DNA of 64,000 nucleotides from Oenanthe sinensis. Taxonomy: Eukaryota > Streptophyta > Magnoliopsida > Apiales > Apiaceae. Below the pieces are notes generated by a model, which worked only from the letters and a program-made list of their open reading frames with translations, ran no database searches and had not been told where the DNA came from. The position numbers and the translations under genes are program-made. Of the stretch, positions 28,301 to 39,315 are shown piece after piece. The DNA is taken from positions 13,578,001 through 13,642,000 of the forward strand of contig CM053813.1 of the NCBI GenBank assembly GCA_028671895.1, in the 5' to 3' direction. The stretch's first letter is position 1; each line of letters starts with the position of its first letter.

Positions 28301-31300
28301 GTTCGAACTCAGAAATAACTTGTAGCTTCATTCTTGACTCGTTTGAACATGGAAACAACTTGTAAACACTTGTAGGAGCATTATTGGATCGTTTAAACAA
28401 CAAAACAATTCATAACAATTTGAGGCTTCATTCTTTACTCGTTCGAACTCGAGAACAACTTTTAGCTTCATTCTTGACTCGTTTGAACATGGAAACAATT
28501 CATAACAATTTGAGGCTTCATTCTTGACTCGTTCGAACTCAGAAACAACTTGTAGCTTCATTCTTGACTCGTTTGAACATGGAAACAAGTTGTAAACTCT
28601 TGTAGGAATATTATTGGTTCATTTTAACATGAAAACAATTCTTAACAATTTGAGGCTTCATTCTTGACTAGTTCGAACTCGGAAACAACTTGTAGTTTCA
28701 TTCTTGAATCGTTTGTATAAGGAAACAACTTGTAAACACTTGTAGGAGCATTATTGGCTCGTTTAAACATCAAAACAATTCATAACAATTTGAGGATTCC
28801 TTCTTGACTCGTTCGAACTCGAAAACAACTTGTAGCTTCATTCTTGACTCGTTTGAACATGGAAACAACTTCTAAACACTTGTAGGAGCATTATTGGCTC
28901 GTTTAAACAAAAAAAAAAATCATAACAATTTAAGACTTCATTCTTGACTCGTTCTGACATTGAAACAACTTTTAGCTTCATTCTTGACTCGTTAGAACAT
29001 GGAAACAACTTGTAAACTCTTGTTGGAACATTGTTGGCTCGTTTAAACATCAAAACAATTCATAACAATTTGAGAATTCCTTCTTGACTCGTTCGAACTC
29101 GGAAACAACTTGTAGCTTCATTCTTGACTCGTTTGAACTTGAAAATAACTTCTAAACACTTGTAGGAGCATTTTTGACTCGTTTAAACATCAAAATACTT
29201 CATAACAATTTGAGACTTCATTCTTGACTCGTTCGAACTCGAAAACAACTTGTAGCTTCATTCTTGTGTCATTTGAACATGGAAACAACTTGTAAACATT
29301 TGTAGGAGCATTATTGGCTCGTTTAAACATAAAAACAATTTGTAACAATTTGAGACTTCACTCTTGACTCGTTCGAACTTTGAAACAACTTGTAGCTTCA
29401 TTCATGGCTCGTTTGAACATATAAACAACTTGTAAACTCTTGTAGGAACATTATTGGCTCGTTTAAATATAAAACAAATTTGAGACTTCATTCTTGACTC
29501 GTTTGAACATGGAAACAAGTTGTAAACTCTTGTAGGAATATTATTGGTTCATTTTAACATGAAAACAATTCTTAACAATTTGAGGCTTCATTCTTGACTA
29601 GTTCGAACTCGGAAACAACTTGTAGTTTCATTCTTGAATCGTTTGTATAAGGAAACAACTTGTAAACACTTGTAGGAGCATTATTGGCTCGTTTAAACAT
29701 CAAAACAATTCATAACAATTTGAGGATTCCTTCTTGACTCGTTCGAACTCGAAAACAACTTGTAGCTTCATTCTTGACTCGTTTGAACATGGAAACAAGT
29801 TGTAAACTCTTGTAGGAATATTATTGGTTCATTTTAACATGAAAACAATTCTTAACAATTTGAGGCTTCATTCTTGACTAGTTCGAACTCGGAAACAACT
29901 TGTAGTTTCATTCTTGAATCGTTTGTATAAGGAAACAACTTGTAAACACTTGTAGGAGCATTATTGGCTCGTTTAAACATCAAAACAATTCATAACAATT
30001 TGAGGATTCCTTCTTGACTCGTTCGAACTCGGAAACAACTTGTAGCTTCATTCTTGACTCGTTTGAACTTGAAAATAACTTCTAAACACTTGTAGGAGCA
30101 TTTTTGGCTCGTTTAAACATCAAAATATTTCATAACAATTTGAGACTTCATTCTTGACTCGTTTGAACTCGAAAACAACTTGTAGCTTCATTCTTGTGTC
30201 ATTTGAACATGGAAACAACTTGTAAACATTTGTAGGAGCATTATTGGCTCGTTTAAACATAAAAACAATTTGTAACAATTTGAGACTTCACTCTTGACTC
30301 GTTCGAACTTTGAAACAACTTGTAGCTTCATTCATGGCTCGTTTGAACATATAAACAACTTGTAAACTCTTGTAGGAACATTATTGGCTCGTTTAAACAT
30401 AAAACAAATTTGAGACTTCATTCTTGACTCGTTCGAACATGGAAACAACTTGTAGCTTCATTCTTGACTCGTTTGAACATGAAAACAACTTGTAAACTCT
30501 TGTAGGAACATTATTGGCATGTTTAAACATCAAAACAATTCATAACAATTTGAGGCTTCATTCTTGACTCGTTCGAACTCAGAAATAACCTGTAGCTTCA
30601 TTCTTGACTCGTTTGAACATGGAAACAACTTGTAAACACTTGTAGGAGCATTATTGGATCGTTTAAACAACAAAACAATTCATAACAATTTGAGGCTTCA
30701 TTCTTTACTCGTTCGAACTCGAAAACAACTTTTAGCTTCATTCTTGACTCGTTTGAACATGGAAACAATTCATAACAATTTGAGGCTTCATTCTTGACTC
30801 GTTCGAACTCAGAAACAACTTGTAGCTTCATTCTTGACTCGTTTGAACATGGAAACAACTTGTAAACTCTTGTATTGGTTCATTTTAACTTGAAAACAAC
30901 TGGTAAACATTTGTAGAAGCATTATTGGCTCGTTTAAACATAAAAACATTTTGTAACAAGTTGAGACTTCATTCTTGAATCGTTCGAACTTTGAAACAAC
31001 TTGTAGCTTCATTCATGGCTCGTTTGAACATAGAAACAACTTGTAAACTTTTGTAGGAACATTATTGGCTCGTTTAAACATAAAAACAATTTGAGACTTC
31101 ATTCATGACTCGTTCGAACTTGGAAACAACTTGTAGCTTCATTCTTGACTCGTTTGAACATGAAAACAACTTGTAAACTCTTGTAGGAACATTATTGGCA
31201 TGTTTAAACATCAAAACAATTCATAACAATTTGAGGCTTCATTCTTGACTCGTTCGAACTCAGAAATAACTTGTAGCTTCATTCTTGACTCGTTTGAACA

Positions 31301-31361
31301 TGGAAACAACTTGTACACACTTGTAGGAGCATTATTGGATCGTTTAAACAACATAACAATT
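20280..31361. repeat. Near-identical 5,541-bp tandem duplication of satellite
   Basis: Copy 1 is about 20,280-25,820 and copy 2 about 25,821-31,361. Landmarks at 20,632, 22,169, 22,787, 23,297, 25,057 and 25,268 all recur exactly 5,541 bp later. Rare variants are shared, including the CAACTGGTAAAC subunit (22,406 and 27,947), the A-run of eleven (23,368 and 28,909) and the truncated CTTGTATTGGTTC junction (25,329 and 30,870). The only difference I noticed is C at 21,296 versus A at 26,837. After about 31,384 the sequence departs from copy 1 (CTTTACTCG instead of CTTGACTCG), which places the exchange in the c-to-a junction near 25,821-25,842. It is either a very recent unequal exchange or an assembly duplication. 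Confidence 0.92.
23961..24520. repeat. 280-bp (two-monomer) tandem duplication inside the 5,541-bp unit
   Basis: 23,961-24,240 is repeated at 24,241-24,520, starting TTTGAACATGGAAACAAGTT and passing through the ACTAGTTCGAAC and TTTGTATAAGG subunits. The pair is present again at 29,502-30,061, so it existed before the 5,541-bp duplication. It shows that amplification by two whole monomers also occurs. Confidence 0.85.
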
Positions 31362-33599
31362 CATAACAATTTGAGGCTTCATTCTTTACTCGTTCGAACT
31401 CGAAAACAACTTTTAGCTTCATTCTTGACTCGTTTGAACATGGAAACAATTCATAACAATTTGAGGCTTCATTCTTGACTCGTTCGAACTCAGAAACAAC
31501 TTGTAGCTTCATTCTTGACTCGTTTGAACATGGAAACAACTTGTAAACTCTTGTAGGAATATTATTGGTTCATTTTAACATGAAAACAATTCTTAACAAT
31601 TTGAGGCTTCATTCTTGACTAGTTCAAACTCGGAAACAACTTGTAGTTTCATTCTTGACTCGTTTGTATAAGGAAACAACTTGTAAACACTTGTAGGAGC
31701 ATTATTGGCTCGTTTAAACATCAAAACAATTCATAACAATTTGAGGATTCCTTCTTGACTCGTTCGAACTCGGAAACAACTTGTAGCTTCATTCTTGACT
31801 CGTTTGAACATGGAAACAACTTCTAAACACTTGTTGGAGCATTATTGGCTCGTTTAAACATAAAAAAAATTCATAACAATTTAAGACTTCATTCTTGACT
31901 CGTTCTAACATTGAAACAACTTTTAGCTTCATTCTTGACTCGTTAGAACATGGAAACAACTTGTAAACTCTTGTTGGAACATTGTTGACTCGTTTAAACA
32001 TCAAAACAATTCATAACAATTTGAGGATTCCTTCTTGACTCGTTCGAACTCGGAAACAACTTGTAGCTTCATTCTTGACTCGTTTGAACATGAAAACAAC
32101 TTCTAAACACTTGTAGGAGCATTTTTGGCTCGTTTAAACATCAAAATACTTCATAACAATTTGAGACTTCATTCTTGACTCGTTCGAACTCGAAAACAAC
32201 TTGTAGCTTCATTCTTGTGTCATTTGAACATGGAAACAACTTGTAAACATTTGTAGGAGCATTATTGGCTCGTTTAAACATAAAAACAATTTGAGACTTC
32301 ATTCTTGACTCGTTCGAACTTTGAAACAACTTGTAGCTTCATTCATGGCTCGTTTGAACGTAGAAACAACTTGTAAACTCTTGTAGGAACATTATTGGCT
32401 CGTTTAAACATAAAAACAATTTGAGACTTAATTCTTGACTCGTTCGAACTTGGAAACAACTTGTAGCTTCATTCTTGACTCGTTTGAACATGGAAACAAC
32501 TTGTAAACACTTGTAGGAGCATTATTGGCTCGTTTAAACATAAAAACAATTTGAGACTTAATTCTTTACTCGTTCGAACTCGAAAACAACTTTTAGCTTC
32601 ATTCTTGACTCGTTTGAACATGGAAACAATTCATAACAATTTGAGGCTTCATTCTTGACTCGTTCGAACTCGGAAACAACTTGTAGCTTCATTATTGACT
32701 CGTTTGAACATGGAACCAACTTCTAAACACTTGTAGGAGCATTATTGGCTCGTTTAAACATCAAAATAATTCTTAACAATTTGAGACTCTATTCTTGAGT
32801 CGTTTGAACTCGAAAACAACTTGTAGCTTCATTCCTCACTCGTTTGAACATGGAAACAACTTCTAAACACTTGTAGGAGCATTATTGGCTTGTTTAAATA
32901 TCAAAATAATTCATAACAATTTGAGGCTTTATTTTTGAGACGTTCGAATTCGAAAACAACTTGTAGCTTCATTCTTGTCTCGTTTAAACACGAAAACAAC
33001 TTGTAAACACTTGTAGGAGAATTATTGGCTCGTTTAAACATAAAAACAATTCGTAACAATTTGAGACTTCATTCTTGACTCGTTCAAAATGTGAAACAAC
33101 TTGTAGCTTCATTCTTGGCTCGTTTGAACATGGAAACAACTTGTAAACTCTTGTAGGAACATTATTGGCTCGTTTACACATCAAAACAATTCATAACAAT
33201 TTGAGGCTTCATTCTTGACTCGTTCGAACTCAGAAACAACTTGTAGCTTCATTCTTGACTCGTTTGAACATGGAAACAACATTTAAACACTTGTAAGAGC
33301 AATATTGGCTCGTTTAAACATCAAAACAATTCATAACAATTTGAGACTTCATTCTTGACTCGTTCGAACTCGAAAACAACTTTTAGCTTCATTCTTGAAT
33401 CGTTTGAACATGGAAACAAATTGTAAACTCTTGTACGAGCATTATTGGTTCATTTTAACATGAAAACAATTCATAACAATTTGAGGCTTCATTCTTGACT
33501 CGTTCGAACTCGGAAACAACTTGTAGCTTCATTCCTGACTCGTTTGTACAAGGAAACAACTTGTAGACACTTGTAGGAGCATTATTGGCTCGTTTAAAC

Positions 33600-34580
33600 A
33601 TCAAAACAATTCATAACAATTTGAGGCTTCATTCTTGACTCGTTCGAACTCGGAAACAACTTGTATCTTCATTCTTGACTCGTATGAACTTAGAAACAAC
33701 TTGTAAAATCTTGTAGGAACATTATTGGCTCGTTTAAATATGAAAACAATTCATAACAATTTGAGACTTCATTCTTGACTCATTCAAACTCGAAAACAAC
33801 TAGTAGCTTCATTCTTGTCTCGTTTGAACATGGAAACAACTTGTTAACACTTGTAGGAGCATTATTGGCTCGATAAACATCAAAACAATTCATAACAATT
33901 TGAGGCTCCATTCTTGACTCATTTGAACTCGAAAATAACTAGTAGCTTCATTCTTGACTCGTTTGAACATGGAAACAACTTTTAAACACTAGTAGGAGCA
34001 TTATTGGCTCGTTTAAACATCAAAACAATTTGAGACTTCATTCTTGAGTCGTTCGAACTCGAAAACAACTTGTAGCTTCATTCTTGTCTCGTTTGAACAT
34101 GGAAACAACTTGTAAACACTTGTAGGAGCATTATTGGCTCGATTAAACATAAAAACAATTCATAACAATTTAAGACTTCATTCTTGACTCGTTCTAACAT
34201 GGAAACAAGTTTAGCTTCATTCTTCACTCGTTTGAACATGAAAACAACTTGTAAACTGTTGTAGGAACATTGTTGGCTTGTTTAAACATAAAAACAATTT
34301 GTAACAATTTGAGACTTCATTCTTGACTCGTTCGAACTTTGAAACAACTTGTAGCTTCATTCTTGGCTCGTTTGAACATGGAAACAACTTGTAAACTCTT
34401 GTAGGAACATTATTGGCTCGTTTAAACATAAAAACAATTCGTAACAATTTGAGACTTCATTCTTGACTCGTACGAACTTGGAAACAACTTGTAGCTTCAT
34501 TCTTGACTCGTTTGAACATGGAAACAACTTGTAAACTATTGTAGGAACATTATTGGCTCGTTTAAACATCAAAACAATTC
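33600..34580. repeat. Distinctive variant block, copy 1 of 3 (others at 55.7 and 58.3 kb)
   Basis: A roughly 1-kb run of unusual subunits: CATTCAAACTCG at 33,781, CTCGATAAACATC at 33,871, ACTAGTAGGAGC at 33,988, CTCGATTAAACAT at 34,139 and GTTGTAGGAACATTGTTGGC near 34,258. The same succession occurs 22,135 bp away at about 55,735-56,715 and again 2,597 bp further on. A related fragment (AACTAGTAGC, CTCGATAAACATC) is at about 4,600-4,760, 8,760-8,870 and 10,150-10,260. The wide separation shows long-distance exchange or large past duplications within the array. Confidence 0.82.
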
Positions 34581-35354
34581 ATAACAATTTGAGGATTCCT
34601 TCTTGACTCGTTCGAACTCGGAAACAACTTGTAGCTTCATTCTTGGCTCGTTTGAACATGGAAACAACTTGTAAACTTTTGTAGGAACATTATTGGCTCG
34701 TTTAAACATAAAAACAATTTGAGACTTCATTCTTGACTCGTTCGAACTTGGAAACAACTTGTAGCTTCGTTCTTGACTCGTTTGAACATGAAAACAACTT
34801 GTAAACTCTTGTAGGAACATTATTGGCATGTTTAAACATCAAAACAATTCATAACAATTTGAGGCTTCATTCTTGACTCGTTCGAACTCAGAAATAACTT
34901 GTAGCTTCATTCTTGACTCGTTTGAACATGGAAACAACTTGTAAACACTTGTAGGAGCATTATTGGATCGTTTAAACAACAAAACAATTCATAACAATTT
35001 GAGGCTTCATTCTTTACTCGTTCGAACTCGAAAACAACTTTTAGCTTTATTCTTGACTCGTTTGAACATGGAAACAATTCAAAACAATTTGAAGCTTCAT
35101 TCTTGACTCGTTCGAACTAAGAAACAACTTGTAGGTTCATTCTTGATTCGTTTGAACACGGAAACAACTTGTAAACTCTTGTAGGAATATTATTGGTTCA
35201 TTTTAACATGAAAACAATTCTTAACAATTTGAGGCTTCATTCTTGACTAGTTCAAACTCGGAAACAACTTGTAGTTTCATTCTTGACTCGTTTGTATAAG
35301 GAAACAACTTGTAAACACTTGTAGGAGCATTATTGGCTCGTTTAAACATCAAAA

Positions 35355-35369
35355 CAATTCATAACAATT
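35355..35369. repeat. Target-site duplication, upstream copy
   Basis: CAATTCATAACAATT directly before the non-satellite insertion. It is identical to 35,520-35,534 after the poly(A). With the four A preceding it, the duplication could be 19 bp (AAAACAATTCATAACAATT). The satellite reads correctly through the site if insertion and one copy are removed. Confidence 0.9.
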
Positions 35370-35487
35370 GTAGTAATGTAGTTTGTTTGCTGGTTAGCTT
35401 TGTTTGGCAGGCTTGTTAGTTTGTTTGCTCGCGGGGTATGCCCCTAGACTTGTATTGTTTTTTCGGTGATATGATACTCATTTATTT

Positions 35488-35519
<32 letters not shown>
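35370..35519 (+). mobile_element. 5'-truncated LINE-type retrotransposon tail (or other retroposed RNA) in the satellite
   Basis: 150 bp unrelated to the satellite: 121 bp of GT-rich sequence followed by a run of 29 A (35,491-35,519). A 15-19 bp target-site duplication flanks it. This combination (poly(A) tail, 5' truncation, long variable TSD) is the hallmark of target-primed reverse transcription by an L1-type LINE. The implied nick is TTTT/GA on the bottom strand, close to the L1 endonuclease preference. The 3' part (small GC hairpin, then T-rich stretch, ending TTATTTAGC before the A-run) resembles the 3' untranslated end of plant L1-type LINEs as I remember them, but I could not compare it. 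A SINE or a processed-transcript fragment are alternatives. No ORF is expected in this length. Confidence 0.8.
35433..35444 (+). other. Perfect 4-bp GC stem-loop in the retroposed element
   Basis: GGGGTATGCCCC: a GGGG/CCCC stem with a TATG loop, 46 bp before the poly(A). Some plant L1 LINEs and their partner SINEs are known to share a 3'-terminal stem-loop recognised by the reverse transcriptase. This could be such an element. That is inference from position only. Confidence 0.5.
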
Positions 35520-35534
35520 CAATTCATAACAATT
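35520..35534. repeat. Target-site duplication, downstream copy
   Basis: CAATTCATAACAATT directly after the 29-A tail, the same as 35,355-35,369. It then continues as normal satellite (TGAGGATTCC). Confidence 0.9.
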
Positions 35535-36849
35535 TGAGGATTCCTTCTTGACTCGTTCGAACTCGGAAACAACTTGTAGCTTCATTCTTGACTCGTTTGA
35601 ACATGGAAACAACTTCTAAACACTTGTAGGAGCATTATTGGCTCGTTTAAACATAAAAAAAATTCATAACAATTTAAGACTTCATTCTTGACTCGTTCTA
35701 ACATTGAAACAACTTTTAGCTTCATTCTTGACTCGTTAGAACATGGAAACAACTTATAAACTCTTGTTGGAACATTGTTGACTTGTTTAAACATCAAAAC
35801 AATTCATAACAATTTGAGGATTCCTTCTTGACTCGTTCGAACTCGGAAACAACTTGTAGCTTCATTCTTGACTCGTTTGAACATGAAAACAACTTCTAAA
35901 CACTTGTAGGAGCATTTTTGGCTCGTTTAAACATCAAAATACTTCATAACAATTTGAGACTTCATTCTTGACTCGTTCGAACTCGAAAACAACTTGTAGC
36001 TTCATTCTTGTGTCATTTGAACATGGAAACAACTTGTAAACATTTGTAGGAGCATTATTGGCTCGTTTAAACATAAAAACAATTTGAGACTTCATTCTTG
36101 ACTCGTTCAAACTTTGAAACAACTTGTAGCTTCATTCATGGCTCGTTTGAACGTAGAAACAACTTGTAAACTCTTGTAGGAACATTATTGGCTCATTTAA
36201 ACATAAAAACAATTTGAGACTTAATTCTTGACTCGTTCGAACTTGGAAACAACTTGTAGCTTCATTCTTGACTCGTTTGAACATGGAAACAACTTGTAAA
36301 CATTTGTAGGAGCATTATTGGATCGTTTAAACAACAAAACAATTCATAACAATTTGAGGCTTCATTCTTTACTCGTTCGAACTTGAAAACAACTTTTAGC
36401 TTCATTCTTGACTCGTTCAAACTCGGAAACAACTTGTAGCTTCATTATTGACTCGTTTGAACATGGAACCAACTTCTAAACACTTGTAGGAGCATTATTG
36501 GCTCGTTTAAACATCAAAATAATTCTTAACAATGTGAGGCTTTATTTTTTAGACGTTCGAATTCGAAAACAACTTGTAGCTTCATTCTTGTCTCGTTTAA
36601 ACACGAAAACAACTTGTAAACACTTGTAGGAGAATTATTGGCTCGTTTAAACATAAAAACAATTCGTAACAATTTGAGACTTCATTCTTGACTCGTTCAA
36701 AATGTGAAACAACTTGTAGCTTCATTCTTGGCTCGTTTGAACATGGAAACAACTTGTAAACTCTTGTAGGAACATTATTGGCTCGTTTACACATCAAAAC
36801 AATTCATAACAATTTGAGGCTTCATTCTTGACTCGTTCGAACTCGGAAA

Positions 36850-37490
36850 CAACTTGTAGCTTCATTCTTGACTCGTTTGAACATGGAAACAACATTTAAA
36901 CACTTGTAAGAGCAATATTGGCTCGTTTAAACATCAAAACAATTCATAACAATTTGAGACTTCATTCTTGACTCGTTCGAACTCGAAAACAACTTTTAGC
37001 TTCATTCTTGACTCGTTTGAACATGGAAACAACTTGTAAAATCTTGTAGGAACATTATTGGCTCGTTTAAACATGAAAACAATTCATAACAATTTGAGGC
37101 TTCATTCTTGACTCGTTCGAACTCGGAAACAACATTTAAACACTTGTAAGAGCAATATTGGCTCGTTTAAACATCAAAACAATTCATAACAATTTGAGGC
37201 TTCATTCTTGACTCGTTCGAACTCGGAAACAACTTGTATCTTCATTCTTGACTCGTATGAACTTAGAAACAACTTGTAAAATCTTGTAGGAACATTATTG
37301 GCTCGTTTAAACATAAAAACAATTCGTAACAATTTGAGACTTCATTCTTGACTCGTTCGAACTTGGAAACAACTTGTAGCTTCATTCTTGACTCGTTTGA
37401 ACATGGAAACAACTTGTAAAATCTTGTAGGAACATTATTGGCTCGTTTAAATATGAAAACAATTCATAACAATTTGAGACTTCATTCTTG
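36850..37490. repeat. Block with short ACATTTAAACACTTGTAAG subunits, copy 1 (offset 4,441 to 41.3 kb)
   Basis: A run of subunits with AACATTTAAACACTTGTAAGAG recurs at about 41,290-41,930 with an offset of 4,441 bp (36,901 to 41,342; 37,261 to 41,702; 37,441 to 41,882). In these units subunit a is joined directly to the tail of b, giving shortened monomers. The block is the source material of the 1,180- and 380-bp repeats at 41-43 kb. Confidence 0.75.
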
Positions 37491-37519
37491 ACTCGTTCGA
37501 ACTCGAAAACAACTTTTAG

Positions 37520-39315
37520 CTTCATTCTTGACTCGTTTGAACATGGAAACAACTTGTAAACTCTTGTACGAACATTATTGGTTCATTTTAACATGAAAAC
37601 AATTCATAACAATTTGAGGCTTCATTCTTGACTCGTTCGAACTCGGAAACAACTTGTAGCTTCATTCCTGACTCGTTTGTACAAGGAAACAACTTGTAAA
37701 CACTTGTAGGAGCATTATTGGCTCGTTTAAACATCAAAACAATTCATAACAATTTGAGGCTTCATTCTTGACTCGTTCGAACTCGGAAACAACTTGTAGC
37801 TTTATTCCTGACTCGTTTGTACAAGGAAACAACTTGTAAACACTTGTAGGAGCATTATTGGCTCGTTTAAACATCACAACAATTCATAACAATTTGAGGC
37901 TTCATTCTTGACTCGTTCGAACTCGGAAACAACTTGTATCTTCATTCTTGACTCGTATGAACTTAGCAACAACTTGTAAAATCTTGTAGGAACATTATTG
38001 GCTCGTTTAAACATAAAAACAATTCGTAACAATTTGAGACTTCATTCTTGACTCGTTCGAACTTGGAAACAACTTGTAGCTTCATTCTTGACTCGTTTGA
38101 ACATGGAAACAACTTGTAAACTATTGTAGGAACATTATTGGCTCGTTTAAACATCAAAACAATTCATAACAATTTGAGGATTCCTTCTTGACTCGTTCGA
38201 ACTCGGAAACAACTTGTAGCTCCATTCTTGACTCGTTTGAACATGGAAACAACTTCTAAACACTTGTAGGAGCATTATTGGCTCGTTTAAACATAAAAAA
38301 AATTCATAACAATTTAAGACTTCATTCTTGACTCGTTCTAACATTGGAACAACTTTTAGCTTCATTCTTGACTCGTTAGAACATGGAAATAACTTGTAAA
38401 CTCTTGTTGGAACATTGTTGACTCGTTTAAACATCAAAACAATTCATAACAATTTGAGGATTCCTTCTTGACTCGTTCGAACTCGGAAACAACTTGTAGC
38501 TTCATTCTTGACTCGTTTGAACATGAAAACAACTTCTAAGCACTTGTAGGAGCATTTTTGGCTCGTTTAAACATCAAAATACTTCATAACAATTTGAGAC
38601 TTCATTCTTGACTCGTTCGAACTCGAAAACAACTTGTAGCTTCATTCTTGTGTCATTTGAACATGGAAACAACTTGTAAACATTTGTAGGAGCATTATAG
38701 GCTCGTTTAAACATAAAAACAATTTGAGACTTCATTCTTGACTCGTTCGAACTTTGAAACAACTTGTAGCTTCATTCATGGCTCGTTCGAACATAGAAAC
38801 AACTTGTAAACTCTTGTAGGAACATTATTGGCTCGTTTAAACATAAAAACAATTTGAGACTTAATTCTTGACTCGTTCGAACTTGGAAACAACTTGTAGC
38901 TTCATTCTTGACTCGTTTGAACATGGAAACAACTTGTAAACACTTGTAGGAGCATTATTGGATCGTTTAAACAACAAAACAATTCATAACAATTTGAGGC
39001 TTCATTCTTTACTCGTTCGAACTCGAAAACAACTTTTAGCTTCATTCTTGACTCGTTTGAACATGGAAACAATTTATAACAATTTGAGGCTTCATTTTTT
39101 ACTCGTTCGAACTCGGAAACAACTTGTAGCTTCATTATTGACTCGTTTAAACATGGAACCAACTTCTAAACACTTGTAGGAGCATTATTGGCTCGTTTAA
39201 ACATCAAAATAATTCTTAACAATTTGAGACTCTATTCTTGAGTCGTTTGAACTCGAAAACAACTTGTAGCTTCATTCCTCACTCGTTTGAACATGGAAAC
39301 AACTTCTAAACACTT
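37520..39315. repeat. 1.8-kb block, copy 1 of a pair about 6,005 bp apart
   Basis: Recurs at 43,521-45,320. The offset is 6,001 bp at the start (CTCTTGTACG at 37,561 and 43,562) and 6,005 bp after a 4-bp insertion near 43,704 (TTGTAAACAAACACTTG). Landmarks at 37,963, 38,574 and 38,902 recur at 43,968, 44,579 and 44,907. Both include the GTTAGAAC landmark (38,375 and 44,380). The pair diverges at about 39,320, where copy 1 has GGATCATTATTGGCTCG and copy 2 GGAGCATTATTGGCTTG. Confidence 0.82.
37710..37849 (+). repeat. Reference 140-bp monomer (c-a-b trimer of 50+40+50 bp)
   Basis: A clean example of the unit. Subunit c is 37,710-37,759, subunit a is 37,760-37,799 and subunit b is 37,800-37,849; the next c starts at 37,850. 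Aligning the three gives a common 5' half (CATT-TTG-CTCGTT-AAC) and a tail CAAYTTGTAG or CAATTTGAGG. In c and b the tail is preceded by an extra diverged 10-bp copy of itself (CAATTCATAA before CAATTTGAGG; CAACTTGTAA before ACACTTGTAG), which accounts for 50 versus 40 bp. The monomer therefore probably arose from a 40-bp ancestor by tail duplication and trimerisation. The b copy here carries the GTACAAGG variant common at 37-53 kb. Confidence 0.93.

Noticed and set aside
35370..35519. DNA transposon or MITE
   Set aside because: No terminal inverted repeats. The one-sided A-run and the 15-19 bp duplication point to retroposition.
31245..39179. Two plus-strand ORFs (31,245-31,478 and 38,958-39,179) in the array
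   Set aside because: Same satellite in another frame. They open only because of local 90-bp units and point variants, and equivalent sites in sister copies are closed.
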